The translations under genes and the position numbers were made by a program. From Istiophorus platypterus (lineage: Eukaryota > Chordata > Actinopteri > Istiophoriformes > Istiophoridae), in the NCBI GenBank assembly GCA_016859345.1, contig CM029121.1:1165829-1229828 (forward strand): 64,000 bases of DNA, in the 5' to 3' direction. Position 1 is the first letter of the stretch. Each line of letters opens with the position of its first letter. Below are positions 62,078-64,000 of the stretch, piece after piece. The notes beneath the pieces were generated by a model. The model saw only the letters and a program-made list of their open reading frames with translations. It was not told the DNA's origin and did no database searches.

Positions 62078-63897
62078 CTGAGAGGGACAGGGACAGGGCA
62101 CTGAAATGAGGGATGAAACTATGGCACTTGTTCTCATCTGATAATGACTGGATTATACATACAGAATTAATATTTAGCCAGCACTAGTCTAATCCATTAT
62201 TTTACAGTTTTTGCAATGCACACCGGTTTTACAGCTTAAGAAGATTTAATTTTCTTAAAGAGGAGGATTAGAATCAGTAAGAGACTTGTATTTTAAAGAC
62301 CAGTTTAAAGACCAATTATAATAGACATAATGCAGACATACATGTTCCATAAATGCTAGGCAGTGCCTAATCCAATTTAAGGTATTCCAAGGGCTGTGAT
62401 ACTATAAAAGTAAACGCCATAGCCAACTTCCTCAGGTGTCAGCCTATTCTGCAGAATGCACTTTAATACATAGCTTTACTTCCTTTCGTAAGCTGGTTAA
62501 CTACTGTGAAGAAACTTCCAGAAAGAATGCTGTATAACTAGACGCCACGATTATTATTTTTGGCTCATTGGAGACACAGGCCAGATTGGTGATGCAACAA
62601 AGAATGGAAAATTGCTTCATAGCAGCAAAGAAAATCTTACTACAACACTGGGAAACACCAAAGTCACTTTCAGTACAGCAGTGGTTAAATTACTTCTCAG
62701 GTGACATCTACCTAAAAAAGATCAATTTCACAAACTTGGTAATTGTAGGAAGATTTTCTGTATTTCAAATATAAATTCTAAACCTCGTTCTTCATCAGTT
62801 TTCTTTGTCACGTAAATCAAGTTATTTCTTTGAGTTTCTTAGTTTTGTCAGTTTGTACACACTATCTTAATTGTTTTCTCGTGGGCTCGCCGTGGTCTCT
62901 GCTCTTTGGGTGAGTGTAACTTTACTGTATTTGTCAACACTAAAAGAGCTGCAATAAAAATACACGACAAAAAAAGTCCGTAATGGCACATGGCTTTCAG
63001 TAAATTATAGCGATTTTAGGTCGTGGAAAGGCCTCGTATGAGTGCAACACAAGTTTAGGGAGCTATGCCAATACAACTAGGTATGAAAAACTCTTAGTGG
63101 CATGAGATACTACATACTACTTTAACTATAAATTTTATCAAAGAGGTCAAATAAACTTGTGTTTATAATCGAAAGTGAAACATAAAATCTTGGCCCGAGT
63201 GAAAGAAAAAAAACAATGTAAAGGTACTTCCGTAATGAGCAAACGTGTTAGCAGACACCTTTATAATATTCAGCCAGCTATCGGTTATAAAATGCCATTT
63301 AATATACGATAACATCAGTTAGAGAAAAATAAATAGTTGTCTGCAACTCATTTTCACGTTAGCATTAGCGTAACGTTTCTCCACACTGACTAGCTAGTTT
63401 TGCTAGGTTAACTGATAATGTTTTGTCCCGGTCTTCGGGGCTTCACACCAAATTTCACACAAATATTTTAGAAGTAAAAATTGAAAATTCGCTTATATAT
63501 AAAATTGAATTTTCTTAATATACCACTCGAGAGGTTATCCGAAATATGAAAGCTGCTCTTCAATTCGGCAGAGAAAGGTTACATAGAATCCATCAACCAA
63601 CGAAGGTAAACTTTTAGAAATGGGTCAGGCCACGGTGTTTAATGAGGCTCAAATACTCAGGAAGTAACACTGAATTTCCACAGAAGAATACATACTTCAA
63701 ACAAATGGCAGGTTTATGTGGCCTCGGACCGACGCCGAAACAAAGGCCGACGTTCGTTGATTTAGAAAACGTTTTGGTTCGGGTTTTCGATGGTGTCGTT
63801 TTCTGTAGATATGCTCGGTAACATTAAATTACCACAACTCAGAACGACAACTCAAGCCAAGAGAAAACGACTGGTGTCAAAGCATAGCTAGCATTAC
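62078..63897 (-). other. Inferred 5' intron of spata2l
   Basis: AT-rich DNA between the coding-exon acceptor (CCCTCTCAG ending at 62078) and a probable upstream donor at 63897. No gene is seen. The 62568-62774 plus-strand open frame ('HWETPKSLSVQQWLNYFSGDIYLKK') looks like a transposable-element scrap. Confidence 0.45.
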
Positions 63898-64000
63898 CTA
63901 GCAACTACAGCCGGATCGGAGGAGGAGAGGCTGCGGTCGGCACCGCACACACACACCGGAGCCTGGAAGTCAGCGGGCCGTTTATCTGCGTGTCGTGCGG
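63898..64000 (-). promoter_or_regulatory. spata2l: Probable spata2l 5' non-coding exon at window edge
   Basis: GC/CpG-rich sequence ('gcgggccgtttatctgcgtg', 'ctgcggtcggcaccgcacac') ends on the minus strand at a consensus donor TTGCTAG|GTAATG. It continues beyond the window. Assignment to spata2l is inferred from orientation and the acceptor before its coding start. Confidence 0.5.

Noticed and set aside
1..64000. tRNA, rRNA, microRNA hairpins, CRISPR arrays, endogenous viral genes
   Set aside because: I looked for typical signatures and saw none I could support by eye. A structural RNA scan was not possible.

Overview
This window is nuclear DNA from a teleost fish, probably a percomorph. The evidence is five spliced vertebrate genes with GT-AG introns, dense dinucleotide microsatellites, and remnants of fish-type L2 LINEs, a Tc1-like transposon and dispersed 'TTACTTAAGTAA' / 'GGCGCTATATAAAT'-type repeats. 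No operon, CRISPR array, phage or other prokaryotic system is present. I rebuilt exon chains by hand from splice sites, reading phase and family similarity. All six chains close in frame.

Layout: (1) 1-2560, non-coding. (2) 2570-10324 (+), klhl36, a BTB-BACK-Kelch CUL3 adaptor with 8 coding exons and 621 aa, behind a GC-rich 5' exon. (3) 11447-19900 (-), an AKR1-type aldo-keto reductase with 10 coding exons, 323 aa and an intact catalytic tetrad. A 159-bp near-identical copy of part of its exon 2 sits in intron 1. (4) 22220-34889 (-), tat (tyrosine aminotransferase) with 11 coding exons and 474 aa. It has an upstream non-coding exon and a TATA box at 36175-36181, a fossil Tc1 element just past the stop, and a dead L2 LINE in intron 6. 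(5) 36.5-44.9 kb, a large gene-poor, repeat-rich gap. (6) 45120-54233 (-), tinf2 (shelterin TIN2) with 7 coding exons and about 795 aa. It is head-to-head with (7) 55975-57098 (+), pdf (mitochondrial peptide deformylase), 2 coding exons and 259 aa, across a GC-rich shared promoter region. (8) 59176-62073 (-), spata2l (SPATA2 family, linear-ubiquitin/CYLD adaptor) with 3 coding exons and 564 aa. A probable 5' exon touches the right edge of the window.

From general knowledge, the human orthologues of klhl36, tat, pdf and spata2l are on chromosome 16q, so the block looks like conserved vertebrate linkage; tinf2 is elsewhere in human. The genes do not form one pathway: they cover ubiquitin adaptors (klhl36, spata2l), metabolism (akr, tat), telomere protection (tinf2) and mitochondrial N-terminal processing (pdf).

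The most interesting signals are the long fish TIN2 C-terminal exon, which has a Cys/His cluster and no canonical TRF1-docking motif; simple repeats lying directly against splice sites in three genes; the very recent AKR exon duplication; and the tinf2/pdf bidirectional arrangement. I found no convincing previously undescribed multi-gene system.
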